A DNA stretch of 64,000 bases, taken from Malachius bipustulatus. Taxonomy: Eukaryota; Arthropoda; Insecta; Coleoptera; Melyridae. A program made the position numbers and the translations under genes. The stretch covers positions 35,408,210-35,472,209 of the forward strand of contig OU342633.1 in NCBI GenBank assembly GCA_910589415.1. The letters are read 5' to 3'. This document shows positions 47,216 through 59,233 of this stretch, one piece after another (position 1 is the first letter of the stretch; every line of letters starts with the position of its first letter). A model generated the notes under the pieces. It was not told the DNA's origin and searched no databases. It saw only the letters and a list, made by a program, of their open reading frames with translations.

Positions 47216-48125
47216 CTCTTGTCCAAATTGATTGATACAGTAAATAGTATTAGCGATCATGAGTAATTGCCACAAGTGCCATAATGTGGATAAAACGGAC
47301 AAATATATAATGACGTGCAATCGGATATTATTTAATTCTAACATAGAAAACCATATCATATATCCAACATTTCCAAGAGATGTATAAAAGAAACCAGTGC
47401 CATTAATTAAAATCAGTTCATGATATATCTTGAAAAATCTCATTGACATATCTTGCATTTCTTTGACAATTTTAAATATATCCAGTTCCTCATTTCCTGC
47501 GCTCCGAAGCGCTTTCTAGAAGGTTTCCTAAAGCCTTGTAGTGTGAAATTATCTGAGAAGAGAGCCAATAACTCATAATGTATAAGTTAATTTTTATAAA
47601 TAAATTCAAGAAACAACTGAGAGTGTACATGATCCCTGCAATTGTCACTAAGAATAATTGCAGAAGCGTCAGAGCAAGGACGGTGAAAAAATATGCATAA
47701 CACACTCTCCTGATTTGCCTAATTGATCCTTGAATTTGAAAACGAGTTTTTGGGTCGTAGAATAACGTCTCCCCCAACGAGATCAAATTTTCAATCAGTT
47801 TCTCTAATCGTGACGATTTTACTTGAAGAAAATAAAGAAGAGCTGTAGAATTTTCTATGAGCTGAAGTATGAACATAAATATAGTTAAATAATACGCCAC
47901 GGGGTTGATGTATCCAGTGTCGGTATGAAAAAACTGTTCCTCGTGATGAGAAATTACGTAACAGGTCGCAAATATAATGAATAACGCAAGAGCTTTGTTG
48001 TAAATTTTTTCAAGGAGCGCTTGGAAACGTCTCGATTTTTCTTTCATAAAATTGTAAAGTCCGATAAGTCTCCAGACAAGTACCAAAATCCTGTACTCGC
48101 GAAATATTAAATTTCGATAGGTCAT
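47216..48125 (-). pseudogene. Chemoreceptor exon copy H (second clade), one frameshift
   Basis: Start M-T-Y-R-N-L (Met also at 48128), donor GTAAGT after FGQE. Landmarks differ from clade 1: YRILVLVWRLIGL, LIENSTALLYFLQVKSSRLEKLIENLISLGE, WLSSQIISHYKALG, FKIYHELILINGTGFFY and a TIYCINQFGQ end, the same as in I and J. The frame breaks near 47480-47500: LESASERRK runs into TGA, and the coherent frame continues one base over as NEELDIFKIVKEMQDMS. The exon is 910 bp, one more than 303 codons, which fits a single-base insertion. The break is in the loop that also varies in length in I and J. Confidence 0.75.
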
Positions 48126-48128
48126 CAT

Positions 48129-50134
48129 TATGTTTCAAAATTTCAGATTCGTACCAACCCTCTACTGTTATAACAATAGTCCACGTTTCAGAACAAACCA
48201 CTCTGTTTGACACAATCTGATTACTACACTAATAATGATTGTATTATCTATAATTGATCAGCTGTCGTTTATAAAGATAATTAACAAGGAATTAGATGGT
48301 TTTTTTGAGTAAAATAATAATTGTATATTGACTTACTGTTATTAGTTATTAGACATGTTTACCATATTTTCAATTAAGTAAAACGGACGAGTTGGTAGTC
48401 ACCAAATCGACCGACTACTAACACGTCAAGAATTATATAAATTATAGCGACTGTTGACTTACAGATGAACCTAAATGTCGAAGAAACTGAATTAATCGTG
48501 TTCAATGTAATATTCAAATTACAACACCAGGAAATAACACCTCTGAAAACTTAGCGGCTTTAGAATCAAAAAGATTCTTTGATCGGACTCTTTCGTATCG
48601 ATCGCAGGCCGCAAAAACTTTCGGGCGAGAAAATTTTAAAGCCCCACCAACACAAGGTCGACTACAAAAGAAAGTAGTATTGATTTCGCAGGAACTCTCT
48701 CCTGCCTCCAATTGAAGCGAATTGAACTCCAGCCGAGCTCATCCGCTTTTAAGCCTACAACACAAGATACCTAAAGTCAGACTACTGGCGATTGGATCGC
48801 GGGTCGAGGATAAGACCGTCATGCATAAGGTACGATTTGATTGGATGCCCGGCACAAGAGAAAACTCTGAGAGATACTCCGTGTAACACAGAGAAGATGA
48901 ACGAATTGAGAAGATGCTTGCTGAAGCTGGACATAGATGGCAAAAAGTGCAAGCGGTCGATGACTCAAAGACGAGGGTGATTCTGATAGGTTGGGCAGCA
49001 TTTTCCGGAAAGATCGATGAAACGAAAGTCGATACTTGTTTTCAATTGAAATGGCGGTGTGGTAAAGTTGGTGGTGCACAGTGTAAAAGGTGAGCGAAAA
49101 AGCCTAAGAAATTGAATGTTACCCCTGGGGCGTCCAAGTAACAGGGAGGAGACTTGTAAAGTAGAATCGGACTTGGAGATGATTGTCGATTGATGATTTT
49201 GAGAAAATTAGAGAGACCGATGCTGCTGGTAACGAGTTCACTGGGATCGTCAAAGAGGGTAGACGATCGGTGACGACTGTTACGAGCATTACGATTGTGT
49301 AGGCTCTGGTGCGTTAAATGAAACGTCAGCGCTTTGTACTTCCACAAGGCCCTGTAAAGGAGAGGCGCAAATGGCGATATTGAAATTGACCTCTTTGTAT
49401 CACGGCCAATTTTTCAAGCTCTTATGTCAACGCATTATGGAATGCGATCATCGGTTGTAGACTTGAGTGGAGCCGACCAATGTAATTGACCTGTTATGAG
49501 AAACCATGAACGGCTGGGCTTGAGTGCATCCCGGTGCAGAATAGCAAATTTTCGCATGTTACTTCGCAGAGAAAGCAACGCGATGCCGACGTTAATTTCA
49601 TGCTATTCATTTTATCACAAGTCTATGTATCATGACAAAAATTTGGAAAGTCTAATTTTTAGATTGCATCTAGTGTGAGCCGACCACTAAAAAAAAATAA
49701 TAACTGTATGTATTTTTACGTCATCGAAACATGGCTTTACGGCATAGAAGCGCGAATTTAAAACATAGGAGAGCGGCTGCTATAGTAGGTGTAGCGAGGA
49801 GCAGTGGCCCCGTGACCGACCCTGTTACACACAGAAATTCTATACGCCTCCATCACACTCTTTCGGCCACAAGAGGAAAAGTTCGAGAACTACCTTCCAC
49901 AACTAATGTGTTTGGAAGCTGATACTGCTTAGAATCTTCCAGGAATAGAAGATTCGGAATTCCCAAAACATCCGGAGCTATTTCTAGAAGGCGTTCAAGA
50001 ATAAAAACACCAAGGATGTATGTAAGCGGAGCTAGAAGCGGTGCTAGTGCAGTTAAGTGTAGACCGCGAATAAGGAAGCGATATAAGAAGACGGTAGTAG
50101 TGTTATCGCCAGTGTGTGAGTTACCGAAACAGTA
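48129..50134. other. Spacer between copy H and element 2
   Basis: 48225-48275 has the clade-2 upstream block (AATAATGATTGTATTATCTA, ATAATTGATCAG). 48500-49700 is GC-richer with several short open frames that match nothing I know. GTG(A)GCCGACC words occur at 49469, 49676 and again at 59411, so an older interrupted repeat may surround element 2. Confidence 0.5.
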
Positions 50135-50138
50135 ATAG

Positions 50139-51890
50139 TATAACGAAGTCCCTCGTTATAAAGAAATAATTGTAAAGTTCATTACCATTCACTTGACATT
50201 TTAGTATATCTCGAGCGCTATAGAGATTAGAGAAAATGATAGGGGAATGTAAGTAATATCATTTGATAGGGAATGGAATAAGGATAATTTTGAGACCAAA
50301 CATCATAATTAACAGATGTAAATTATAATTTTAATTGTAAATAGAAAATTAGATTCACGAGAACAACACAGCCTAGGTAGGTATGCTTCCGGTGTTGTTT
50401 CGAGCGTCATCAAGATTATGAATAGAGATTGGGACTCAAAAACACTATCAGTAAATAGATTATTAATTAAGGAAAAGATTAAGCCTAAATAGCATAGCAA
50501 TAAGTACTAGGATCTATTTTTAAATTACATTTCAAGTAATAAATATTTGGAAGGAAATATACAGTACGCTATAATGCGACTCGTCTGCTTCCGCGGACGC
50601 GGACCGAGCCGAGTCGCGATAGCCGACCGACACGCCCCACCAATGACAAGGCGGCGGCGCGGTGCGTAACCACAGCAACTCTGTCTCGCCTATATAAGTA
50701 GATGGAGCGAGATTATTATATTATTACGATTACAGCTCTCAGCTGAATACAAGCAAGGTAAGTTCCAGAGCGGGTCTGGCCAACCGTCCGATCCAGAAAG
50801 AGATGTTTTAGTTATTTGCTTGCCGCCCTTTTCCCGACACTTCATAGGTCGGGTGTCGGTTTCCTTTGTGGTGAGTGCGTTCTAAATAGAGGAAATCGGT
50901 GCTCGGGAAGATGGAAGTGAAGGACTCGAACTGGGCGGGAAAGTAATATAGTAGGAACGAATGCTTTCCTCAGGTACTCTCTTGTCGTAATGCGTGTTCC
51001 TTTTAGCGGAGTGTTGTTCCCTAAGATGGAGGATGTGTGTCGGTGAGAGGGGAGCCCGACGAGGGTATCCCGTAACTACTTTGAATTAATTTAAAATCTC
51101 TAGGAATAATATCAGGCTGCACCCAAGGGGGGAAATTTTATATTAATTAATGATGAAGCTTGCTTGTTTGGTATCTCGTTTGTTTATTGTTGCTATAATT
51201 GCTATTTTGTTTGCATGGGGAATGCACAGGGAATCGTAATCACCTTTCACCTAACTCACCACTCATTTCGCTTGCATGAGCATAGTTAATTATTGTAGGG
51301 GCTAGATTTAGCACCAAGTTAATAGAATGGATGTAAATAATAATAATAATTTTCATTTCACTACCGTTGCATCTCATCGCGGTAGTTTAGTAACATGCAG
51401 TGTTGCACGATTGTATAATTTTTCTTAACTAATCACCTGTTTCGTTTATAAATGTACATACTTACTCAGAATGAGAATTAAATTGTTTTCTAATTAAAAT
51501 TACTGTTTTGTCGTTGCCTAATAAATTATAAAGTTCTGCTACCACCTCTTAAATTAAGCGTTTTCTCCAGAATTAGTTGGAAAGTAATTAAAGCCTACTT
51601 CCCAACTAAAATTACGAATTAATAAACACATTGAATTCCTGGATTGAAATCTTCACTGAGTTATTGCGGGTAAAAGCATAAACGGAGATCCAGCAGATAT
51701 CTCCTGCGGGGAACTGACCTCGTCACCTGTAGATACAGGGAAAATAAAGTTGGCGTCCGAGGGTTATTACGAGTAATACAACACCCTGTATATCGCTAAA
51801 TAATACGTCACCGGAATTTGTACCGTGACCTTTGGCGCCCGAACAGGTCCCTTATTGTTAGGTTTGTAGGGCCAGTTTTGGGGCGTGACA
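50139..51890 (+). repeat. 5' LTR of element 2
   Basis: Starts TATAACGA, which pairs with TCGTTATA at 50153-50160, and ends GTGACA. A TATA box TATATAAG is at 50691-50698. A consensus splice donor CAAG|GTAAGT (GT at 50758-50759) lies about 60 bp after it. A primer-site-like sequence lies 60 bp before the true one (51833). Confidence 0.96.
50691..50698 (+). promoter_or_regulatory. TATA box of element 2 5' LTR
   Basis: TATATAAG preceded by GC-rich DNA. Transcription would be expected to start about 25-30 bp downstream. The same site is in the 3' LTR at about 58030. Confidence 0.7.
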
Positions 51891-51892
51891 TT

Positions 51893-51910
51893 TGGCGCCC
51901 GAGCAGATTC
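51893..51910 (+). other. Primer-binding site of element 2 (tRNA-Lys type)
   Basis: TGGCGCCCGAGCAGATTC begins two bases after the LTR end. TGGCGCCCGA is the start of the well-known tRNA-Lys-primed site. A second such sequence, with a longer match (TGGCGCCCGAACAGG), lies 60 bp upstream inside the LTR. Confidence 0.8.
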
Positions 51911-52404
51911 TGTTATTTTTTTCGGATTGTTCGGTATTCGGGTTGGGTAACCATACGTTTGGAGCCCAAGTAAGTAAGTTTTGTTCCAATTAATTAAATT
52001 AGAGGTACGGGGCCGTTAGAAAATGAAATAAAGAGCAGAAACCCGAGCTAATTTTCGTTAGGAACAATTACACCGAGCAGGGAGATTAGATTAATAGTAA
52101 AACTGGCATTAGGGTCATTAGGTATAACAGAGTGGTTATAAATGATACCAGAACAGATTTTATTCAACTAGAGTATCCAGGAGATAACTAAAGCGTTATA
52201 GGGAGACCAGAGTAGGTTCCTAGGATATAACAGGGTTATAGGATACCAAGTAATCTAATCATATTAGTTCGTATAGGATAAATATTAGGATTATAAGCAG
52301 AAACCGCTGCTATGATCCTATATTTATAAGTTAGGAAGGCAACGATAATTAGATAAAACAGTTATAGGAAATAATAATAAGAAAAGCAATTAATAATTTT
52401 CAAA

Positions 52405-53823
52405 ATGGGAGGTGGAGAAAAAGAAATAGCATCAAATAGTAAACATGGATCGCAAGAAAGCTTAAAAGATGAGAGTTCATCAGAAAGAGACCAAGAGTTA
52501 GGAGATTCTAGAGTAGGATGGATATACAAGTTGAGAAAAGCTGAAATAGACGAAGAATTAGAAAAATTTGGATTAGACACACAAGGAAGTGTAGATGAGA
52601 AAAGGAAAAAGTTAGTAAGATTTCTGAGAAATGGTAATGGTAATGCTACCCCTAAAGTTTCGAAATCCTTGCAAGTCCCGACAGATCCGTTTGTGTCAGG
52701 ACCTGGAATAAGCAAGAAAGAAGAAACAAAGTCAGTTATAACGACACACTTTGTAAGTAATAATGATCACAATCTAAGAGCACCGCAAATTAATATGCAG
52801 CAGCAAAGACAGGAACCACTAAATATGTCCGGGTGGAATATTTATTTTGATGGGACATCGGATCCCACAAAATTTCTAGAAAGGCTAGAAGAAGTGAAGG
52901 AATACTTCAACGTATTACCTGAAAGACTGCTGGTAGCACTGCCACAAATCCTGGGTAAAGGAGCGTTAATGTGGTATAGAAATAATAGTCATAATTGGGC
53001 ATATTGGGAAAATTTTGTGATCGATTTTAAGCGATATTATTTCCCAGTTAATTACGAATTCGAGTTAGAAATGCAAATAACTCGAAAATTACAACGACAA
53101 TATGAACCAGTGTGCTCCTATATCACCGATATGCAAACTTTGATCCGCCGACACGGAAATATTAACGCAACCCAGGAGGTTATGTTAATAATGCGTAACT
53201 TAAGACCAGAAGTTCGACAGATGCTATGGACATGTGAAATTGAAAACATTTCCACACTAATTGATAAAGCAAAAGAAGTGGAAACCATGTTAAAGGAGGT
53301 GCAAGCAACGAGACAACCTCAAAATTGGTTAAACAGACCTTCATATCAGGAAAATCAACGTAATGACTTCCAAAGAAGAACTGTTCGTTTCACAGAGCCT
53401 AGCAATCGGGAACAGTCGGAGGTCAATTGCTGGAACTGTCAGCAAAAAGGGCATTATGCAAACCAATGTATGCGACCTAGAGAGCAATATACAAGCCAAG
53501 GTGCACGACCTAAGGAATACTCAAGGCAATATTCGCAGCCAAGAGAACAGTACTCAAGTCAAAATGCACGATCTAGGGGTCGATACGCAAGTCAAGCTAC
53601 GCAACCAAGAAAAATGGCTTGCGAAAGATGTAACAAACCGGGAGTATCAACAAAGAATTGTCCATGCACAAATAGAGGACAGAAACTTGAAACAATTACG
53701 TGCTGGAAATTCAACGAAGCGGGCAAGAAGATTGATGAATGCACACATGCAGCTGAGGTTAAATGCCACATTTGTCACCAACCGGACAATAAGGGCAAAA
53801 ATAACCAAAAGAAGGGAAACTAA
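52405..53823 (+). CDS. gag: gag polyprotein of element 2
   Basis: 472 residues, intact. The N-terminus has a SAP-like helix-extended-helix segment (about residues 38-76, KLRKAEIDEELEKFGL and KRKKLVRFL). A capsid domain follows (about 145-290, FDGTSDPTKFLERLEEV and ALMWYRNN). A first zinc knuckle C-X2-C-X4-H-X4-C is at about 342-355, then a Gln/Arg/Ser-rich linker of YSSQ/YASQ repeats. Further Cys-rich stretches have CERCNKPGVSTKNC spacing (no His) and CHICHQ. The first ATG after the leader is used. It ends at TAA right after a slippery heptamer. Confidence 0.9.
   Translation: MGGGEKEIASNSKHGSQESLKDESSSERDQELGDSRVGWIYKLRKAEIDEELEKFGLDTQGSVDEKRKKLVRFLRNGNGNATPKVSKSLQVPTDPFVSGPGISKKEETKSVITTHFVSNNDHNLRAPQINMQQQRQEPLNMSGWNIYFDGTSDPTKFLERLEEVKEYFNVLPERLLVALPQILGKGALMWYRNNSHNWAYWENFVIDFKRYYFPVNYEFELEMQITRKLQRQYEPVCSYITDMQTLIRRHGNINATQEVMLIMRNLRPEVRQMLWTCEIENISTLIDKAKEVETMLKEVQATRQPQNWLNRPSYQENQRNDFQRRTVRFTEPSNREQSEVNCWNCQQKGHYANQCMRPREQYTSQGARPKEYSRQYSQPREQYSSQNARSRGRYASQATQPRKMACERCNKPGVSTKNCPCTNRGQKLETITCWKFNEAGKKIDECTHAAEVKCHICHQPDNKGKNNQKKGN
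53814..53820 (+). promoter_or_regulatory. -1 frameshift slippery heptamer, gag-pol of element 2
   Basis: G GGA AAC in the gag frame is followed immediately by the gag stop TAA (53821-53823). The -1 frame is open from here through all of protease. This is a canonical X-XXY-YYZ site. Confidence 0.8.
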
Positions 53824-56800
53824 AAAGGAACTTTACTGAACCGAAGCAGGATCAGTTCCGGAAGACCGCTGCTTCGGAAATTGAAAAGGAAAATGTAAAT
53901 AAAATTTGTAAATTTGAAAAGAAAAATAGGAAATTTGCAGAAGAAAATGAAGATATTGTAAATAGCAGGAAAGAAAATGTAAATAGAATTGTAAATAAAT
54001 CGTTAGTAAAATGTTCAGAAAGTGAACAGCAAGGCACAATTAGATGCACAGCTCCGAATGTAATTAAAGATAACAGGCCGACGTTAAGTACTAGTATAGG
54101 CAATAAAAGCTTCAAAATTTTGTTGGACACAGGAGCAAATAGGTCGTTTATAAGCGAACCAGTAATTCGTCAGTTAGAAACAATTGGTTTTTATGCTCAA
54201 ATCCTGAGGGACGTGTCAACGAAAATTGCCGATGGCTCATCAATACCGATTACAGGCCTGGTATCTGCTAAAATAAAGCTGAAGGAATCAGAAATAGAAG
54301 CAAAATTTCTGATAGTACCGAAACTAGCTACTGATATCATATTTGGAATGGATGTACTCAGTAGATACAAATTTCATATTGATTTTAGTACGAATAGAGT
54401 CTTCTTAAACAATGTACTGGTAAGTGAAGAAGGCAATGAAGATAGAAGTAAAGTAATGACTTCATTCAGCAAATCGCCTTTACCGGATCTTTCAAATACT
54501 CAGCAGAGGATATTAAATACTTTCTTGAACAAGGAGTTTCAAGAATTTGAAAAGATCAAGGGTACAACGGATCTAGTTCAACATCATATTAAACTAATAC
54601 AGAAAGAACCTATCAAGCAAAGATACCGACCTCAGAACCCAAAAATGCAACAAATCATCGACGAACAGGTTGATGAAATGCTGGAGGAAGGTATAATAGA
54701 ACCGTCTAGAAGTCCATGGAGTTCACCAGTAGTTCTAGTTAGGAAAAAGGACGGGAACTATAGGTTCTGTATAGACTTTAGAAAAGTCAATGAAGTTTCA
54801 GCGAAAGATGCGTACCCACTTCCGTACATTTCGAGTATTTTGGACAAATTAAGAAGAGCTCGATACATCAGTAGCCTAGATTTGAGACAAGGATATTGGC
54901 AAGTCCCACTGACCAACAGCAGTAAACCAGTTACAGCGTTTACAGTACCGGGTCGTGGACTTTTCCAATTTAAAGTAATGGCGTTTGGACTGCACTCGGC
55001 ACCAGCTACATTTCAAAGATTATTAGATTCAATAATTGGTCCGGAAATGGAACCTAAAGTATTTGCCTACCTCGACGACCTAATTGTTTTGGGTGATACA
55101 TTCGAGGAACATTTAGACATACTAAAGGAAGTTTTCAGGAGGTTGAAAAATGCGAATTTAAAAATTAATCCTGAAAAGTGCCAATTTTGCAGGACATCGT
55201 TAAAATACTTGGGGCACAGTGTTACGTCAGAGGGGATACACACTGACCCAGGAAAAGTAGAAGCCATTAATGCAATGTCTACGCCAAAGAATCTAAAGCA
55301 ATTAAGAAGATTCTTAGGAGTATGTTCTTGGTATAGAAGATTCCTAGAACATTTTTCAGAAATTGTTAGTCCACTAACAAAGTTGTTAAAGAAGAATCAG
55401 AAATGGACATGGGGGGATCAGCAAGAAGAAGCGTTCAAGAAATTAAAAGAAAAGCTGACCACCGCCCCAATTTTAGCATGCCCAGATTTTTCGAAAGAGT
55501 TTGTGTTACAAACAGATGCATCAGACCTAGGATTGGGTGTGGCATTAACACAAAATCAAGAAAATGGAGAAAGAGTTATTGCTTATGCAAGCAGAAGTCT
55601 GTTAGCCGCAGAGAAGAAATATACGGCAACAGAAAAAGAATGTCTAGCAATTGTATGGGGGATAGAGAAAATGCGTCCATATTTGGAAGGGTACCACTTT
55701 AAAGTACTAACAGATCATATGTCTCTAAGTTGGTTTCAAACCATGAAGTCACCCTCAGGACGCGTAGCTAGATGGAGCATATACTTGCAGCAATATGACT
55801 TCGAAATAAAGTACCGAAAACAAGCATTAAACAGGGTCGCAGATGCTTTATCAAGGGATCCGCTCCCAGTCGAAAACGGCCAAAGTTCTAAAGAATTATA
55901 TTTCAACGAAGCAAACGTTACATGTAGTTGGTATAATAAAAAACTGGAAATGATAAAAGCGAACCCCGATGCTTTTCCTGACTACGCAATCAGGAACGGA
56001 AAACTTTATAGACATTTTTGGGAAGGTAATAATTTCAACGAACCAGGAACGGTTGATCCATGGAAATTGTGCATACCCAAAGAAATAAGAAAAGATATTT
56101 TAAAGGAAAATCATGATGAACCCATAGGTGGACATATGGGCATTGCAAAGACGATTGCAAGAAAATCCAATTATTATTATTGGCCAAAAATGTTTCGTGA
56201 TACCGCACGATAGGTTAGAAGTTGTGAGTGTTGTCAAAAATATAAGGTATCTCAGCAGCAAACACCAGGGAAAATGCAACCTTCATTAGCAAAGGAGCCT
56301 TGGGACAAAGTCTGCATAGATCTTGTTGGACCTTTACCTAGATCGAAAAAAGGAAATAATTTTCTGTTCATGGCACAAGATAAATTCACCAAATGGGTAG
56401 AATTTAAGCCTCTGAGAAAAGCTACAGCTCCGGCAGTAGCAAATGCACTTTTTGAGAAGGTAATCAGCAAATTTGGTTGCTGCAAGACGATCATATCGGA
56501 CAATGGAAAACAGTTCATCAGCAAAGAAATGAAAAAACTGCTTGCCGATATGAATATTCGCCAAAAATTTACACCTGTTTACACTCCGCAAGCAAACGCG
56601 GTAGAGAGAGCAAACAGAACTTTTAAAACAATGATTGCTCAATTTTGCGATAATAACCAACGTAACTGGGACGATCATTTACCAGAATTAGGTTTCGCGA
56701 TGAACACAGCTAAACAGGAGACAACGGGATTCAGTCCAGCTTATTTAAATTTCGGAAGGGAATTAATAGTACCTAAATCAGTCTATACTAGAAATAGGGA

Positions 56801-57188
56801 AAACAATATTGATGACAATGGAGACAATCCAAATGATAATGAAATAAGTAATAGGACAGAGATCCTGGGTAAATTAAAAGAAACATTCGAATTAGTGCGA
56901 ATTCAATTAAAACGAGGTTTTAATAAACAAAGTTTTCATTACAATTTACGGCGAAGAGAGTGGCGATGTAAAATAGGTAACTTGGTGTTGCGTCGCGAAC
57001 ATCCACTATCGTCTGCCATTCAGGGATTTGCAGCAAAACTAGCGCCCAAATTTTCGGGTCCTTATAAAGTAATTAAAGTAATTTCACCAGTTGTATACGA
57101 TCTTGAAGATCAAACAGGCACGAAGTTGAAGAAAATACACATTAAAGATCTTAAGGCTTATAACAGTGACACCTCAGATTTTCCTTAA
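53820..57188 (+). pseudogene. pol: pol of element 2, interrupted by one in-frame stop in integrase
   Basis: Entered by -1 frameshift from gag. The first ~100 residues are a Lys/Asn/Glu-rich linker. The protease motif LLDTGAN is at about 54120-54140. Reverse transcriptase has FCIDFRKVN, SSLDLRQGYW, AFGLHSAPATFQRL and FAYLDDLIV. RNase H has TDASDLGLGV and TEKECLAIVWG. Integrase has HDEPIGGHMG, a TAG codon at 56211-56213, then SCECCQKYK, so the stop lies between the His and Cys pairs of the zinc module. After it the same frame continues with DLVGPLPR, SDNGKQF and AVERANR to 57188. All other catalytic residues are present. The stop is the only lesion seen; readthrough cannot be excluded but is unlikely. 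Confidence 0.9.
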
Positions 57189-57468
57189 TCGGAAAACTTT
57201 CAAAAATGAAGGAAACGAAGATGAACATTTTAGAAAGAAAAATAACAAAGTAATAGAAGAAAAGTTGAAGTTGAAGTTAAAGTTTAAGTGAAAGACATTG
57301 AAATGTAAAAGTGACTGTATTCAAAAACGCTTTGACAGTGCAGTAGAATCAGTGTAGAGATAAATATTAGAATAGATTAGGTTAAGTATTGTAAATATGT
57401 TCATGCAAAATTAGGTGAGATTGATAGAAAAAAAAAGAATTTGAGATTCTTTTTTTTTATTGGAAGTA
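57189..57468 (+). other. 3' untranslated region of element 2
   Basis: About 280 bp of A-rich DNA without a frame; contains A- and T-runs near 57430-57460. Confidence 0.7.
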
Positions 57469-57477
57469 AGGGGGGAG
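57469..57477 (+). other. Polypurine tract of element 2
   Basis: AGGGGGGAG-type tract directly before the 3' LTR start TATAACG. Confidence 0.85.
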
Positions 57478-59229
57478 TATAACGAAGTCCCTCGTTATAA
57501 AGAAATAATTGTAAAGTTCATTACCATTCACTTGACATTTTAGTATATCTCGAGCGCTATAGAGATTAGAGAAAATGATAGGGGAATGTAAGTAATATCA
57601 TTTGATAGGGAATGGAATAAGGATAATTTTGAGACCAAACATCATAATTAACAGATGTAAATTATAATTTTAATTGTAAATAGAAAATTAGATTCACGAG
57701 AACAACACAGCCTAGGTAGGTATGCTTCCGGTGTTGTTTCGAGCGTCATCAAGATTATGAATAGAGATTGGGACTCAAAAACACTATCAGTAAATAGATT
57801 ATTAATTAAGGAAAAGATTAAGCCTAAATAGCATAGCAATAAGTACTAGGATCTATTTTTAAATTACATTTCAAGTAATAAATATTTGGAAGGAAATATA
57901 CAGTACGCTATAATGCGACTCGTCTGCTTCCGCGGACGCGGACCGAGCCGAGTCGCGATAGCCGACCGACACGCCCCACCAATGACAAGGCGGCGGCGCG
58001 GTGCGTAACCACAGCAACTCTGTCTCGCCTATATAAGTAGATGGAGCGAGATTATTATATTATTACGATTACAGCTCTCAGCTGAATACAAGCAAGGTAA
58101 GTTCCAGAGCGGGTCTGGCCAACCGTCCGATCCAGAAAGAGATGTTTTAGTTATTTGCTTGCTGCCCTTTTCCCGACACTTCATAGGTCGGGTGTCGGTT
58201 TCCTTTGTGGTGAGTGCGTTCTAAATAGAGGAAATCGGTGCTCGGGAAGATGGAAGTGAAGGACTCGAACTGGGCGGGAAAGTAATATAGTAGGAACGAA
58301 TGCTTTCCTCAGGTACTCTCTTGTCGTAATGCGTGTTCCTTTTAGCGGAGTGTTGTTCCCTAAGATGGAGGATGTGTGTCGGTGAGAGGGGAGCCCGACG
58401 AGGGTATCCCGTAACTACTTTGAATTAATTTAAAATCTCTAGGAATAATATCAGGCTGCACCCAAGGGGGGAAATTTTATATTAATTAATGATGAAGCTT
58501 GCTTGTTTGGTATCTCGTTTGTTTATTGTTGCTATAATTGCTATTTTGTTTGCATGGGGAATGCACAGGGAATCGTAATCACCTTTCACCTAACTCACCA
58601 CTCATTTCGCTTGCATGAGCATAGTTAATTATTGTAGGGGCTAGATTTAGCACCAAGTTAATAGAATGGATGTAAATAATAATAATAATTTTCATTTCAC
58701 TACCGTTGCATCTCATCGCGGTAGTTTAGTAACATGCAGTGTTGCACGATTGTATAATTTTTCTTAACTAATCACCTGTTTCGTTTATAAATGTACATAC
58801 TTACTCAGAATGAGAATTAAATTGTTTTCTAATTAAAATTACTGTTTTGTCGTTGCCTAATAAATTATAAAGTTCTGCTACCACCTCTTAAATTAAGCGT
58901 TTTCTCCAGAATTAGTTGGAAAGTAATTAAAGCCTACTTCCCAACTAAAATTACGAATTAATAAACACATTGAATTCCTGGATTGAAATCTTCACTGAGT
59001 TATTGCGGGTAAAAGCATAAACGGAGATCCAGCAGATATCCTCTGCGGGGAACTGACCTCGTCACCTGTAGATACAGGGAAAATAAAGTTGGCGTCCGAG
59101 GGTTATTACGAGTAATACAACACCCTGTATATCGCTAAATAATACGTCACCGGAATTTGTACCGTGACCTTTGGCGCCCGAACAGGTCCCTTATTGTTAG
59201 GTTTGTAGGGCCAGTTTTGGGGCGTGACA
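57478..59229 (+). repeat. 3' LTR of element 2
   Basis: Same length and near-identical sequence as the 5' LTR. It also contains the internal primer-site-like sequence, 60 bp before its end. Confidence 0.96.
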
Positions 59230-59233
59230 ATAG

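Larger units (their letters stand above)
50139..59229 (+). mobile_element. Ty3/Gypsy LTR retrotransposon, element 2 (complete, young)
   Basis: Identical-length 1752-bp LTRs at 50139-51890 and 57478-59229, flanked by ATAG target duplications (50135-50138, 59230-59233). I noticed about three LTR differences (near 50823 and 51711-51713), so the insertion is recent. It has a tRNA-Lys-type primer site, gag, -1 frameshift, pol in protease-RT-RNase H-integrase order, and a polypurine tract. One in-frame TAG interrupts integrase. No env frame. Confidence 0.96.
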
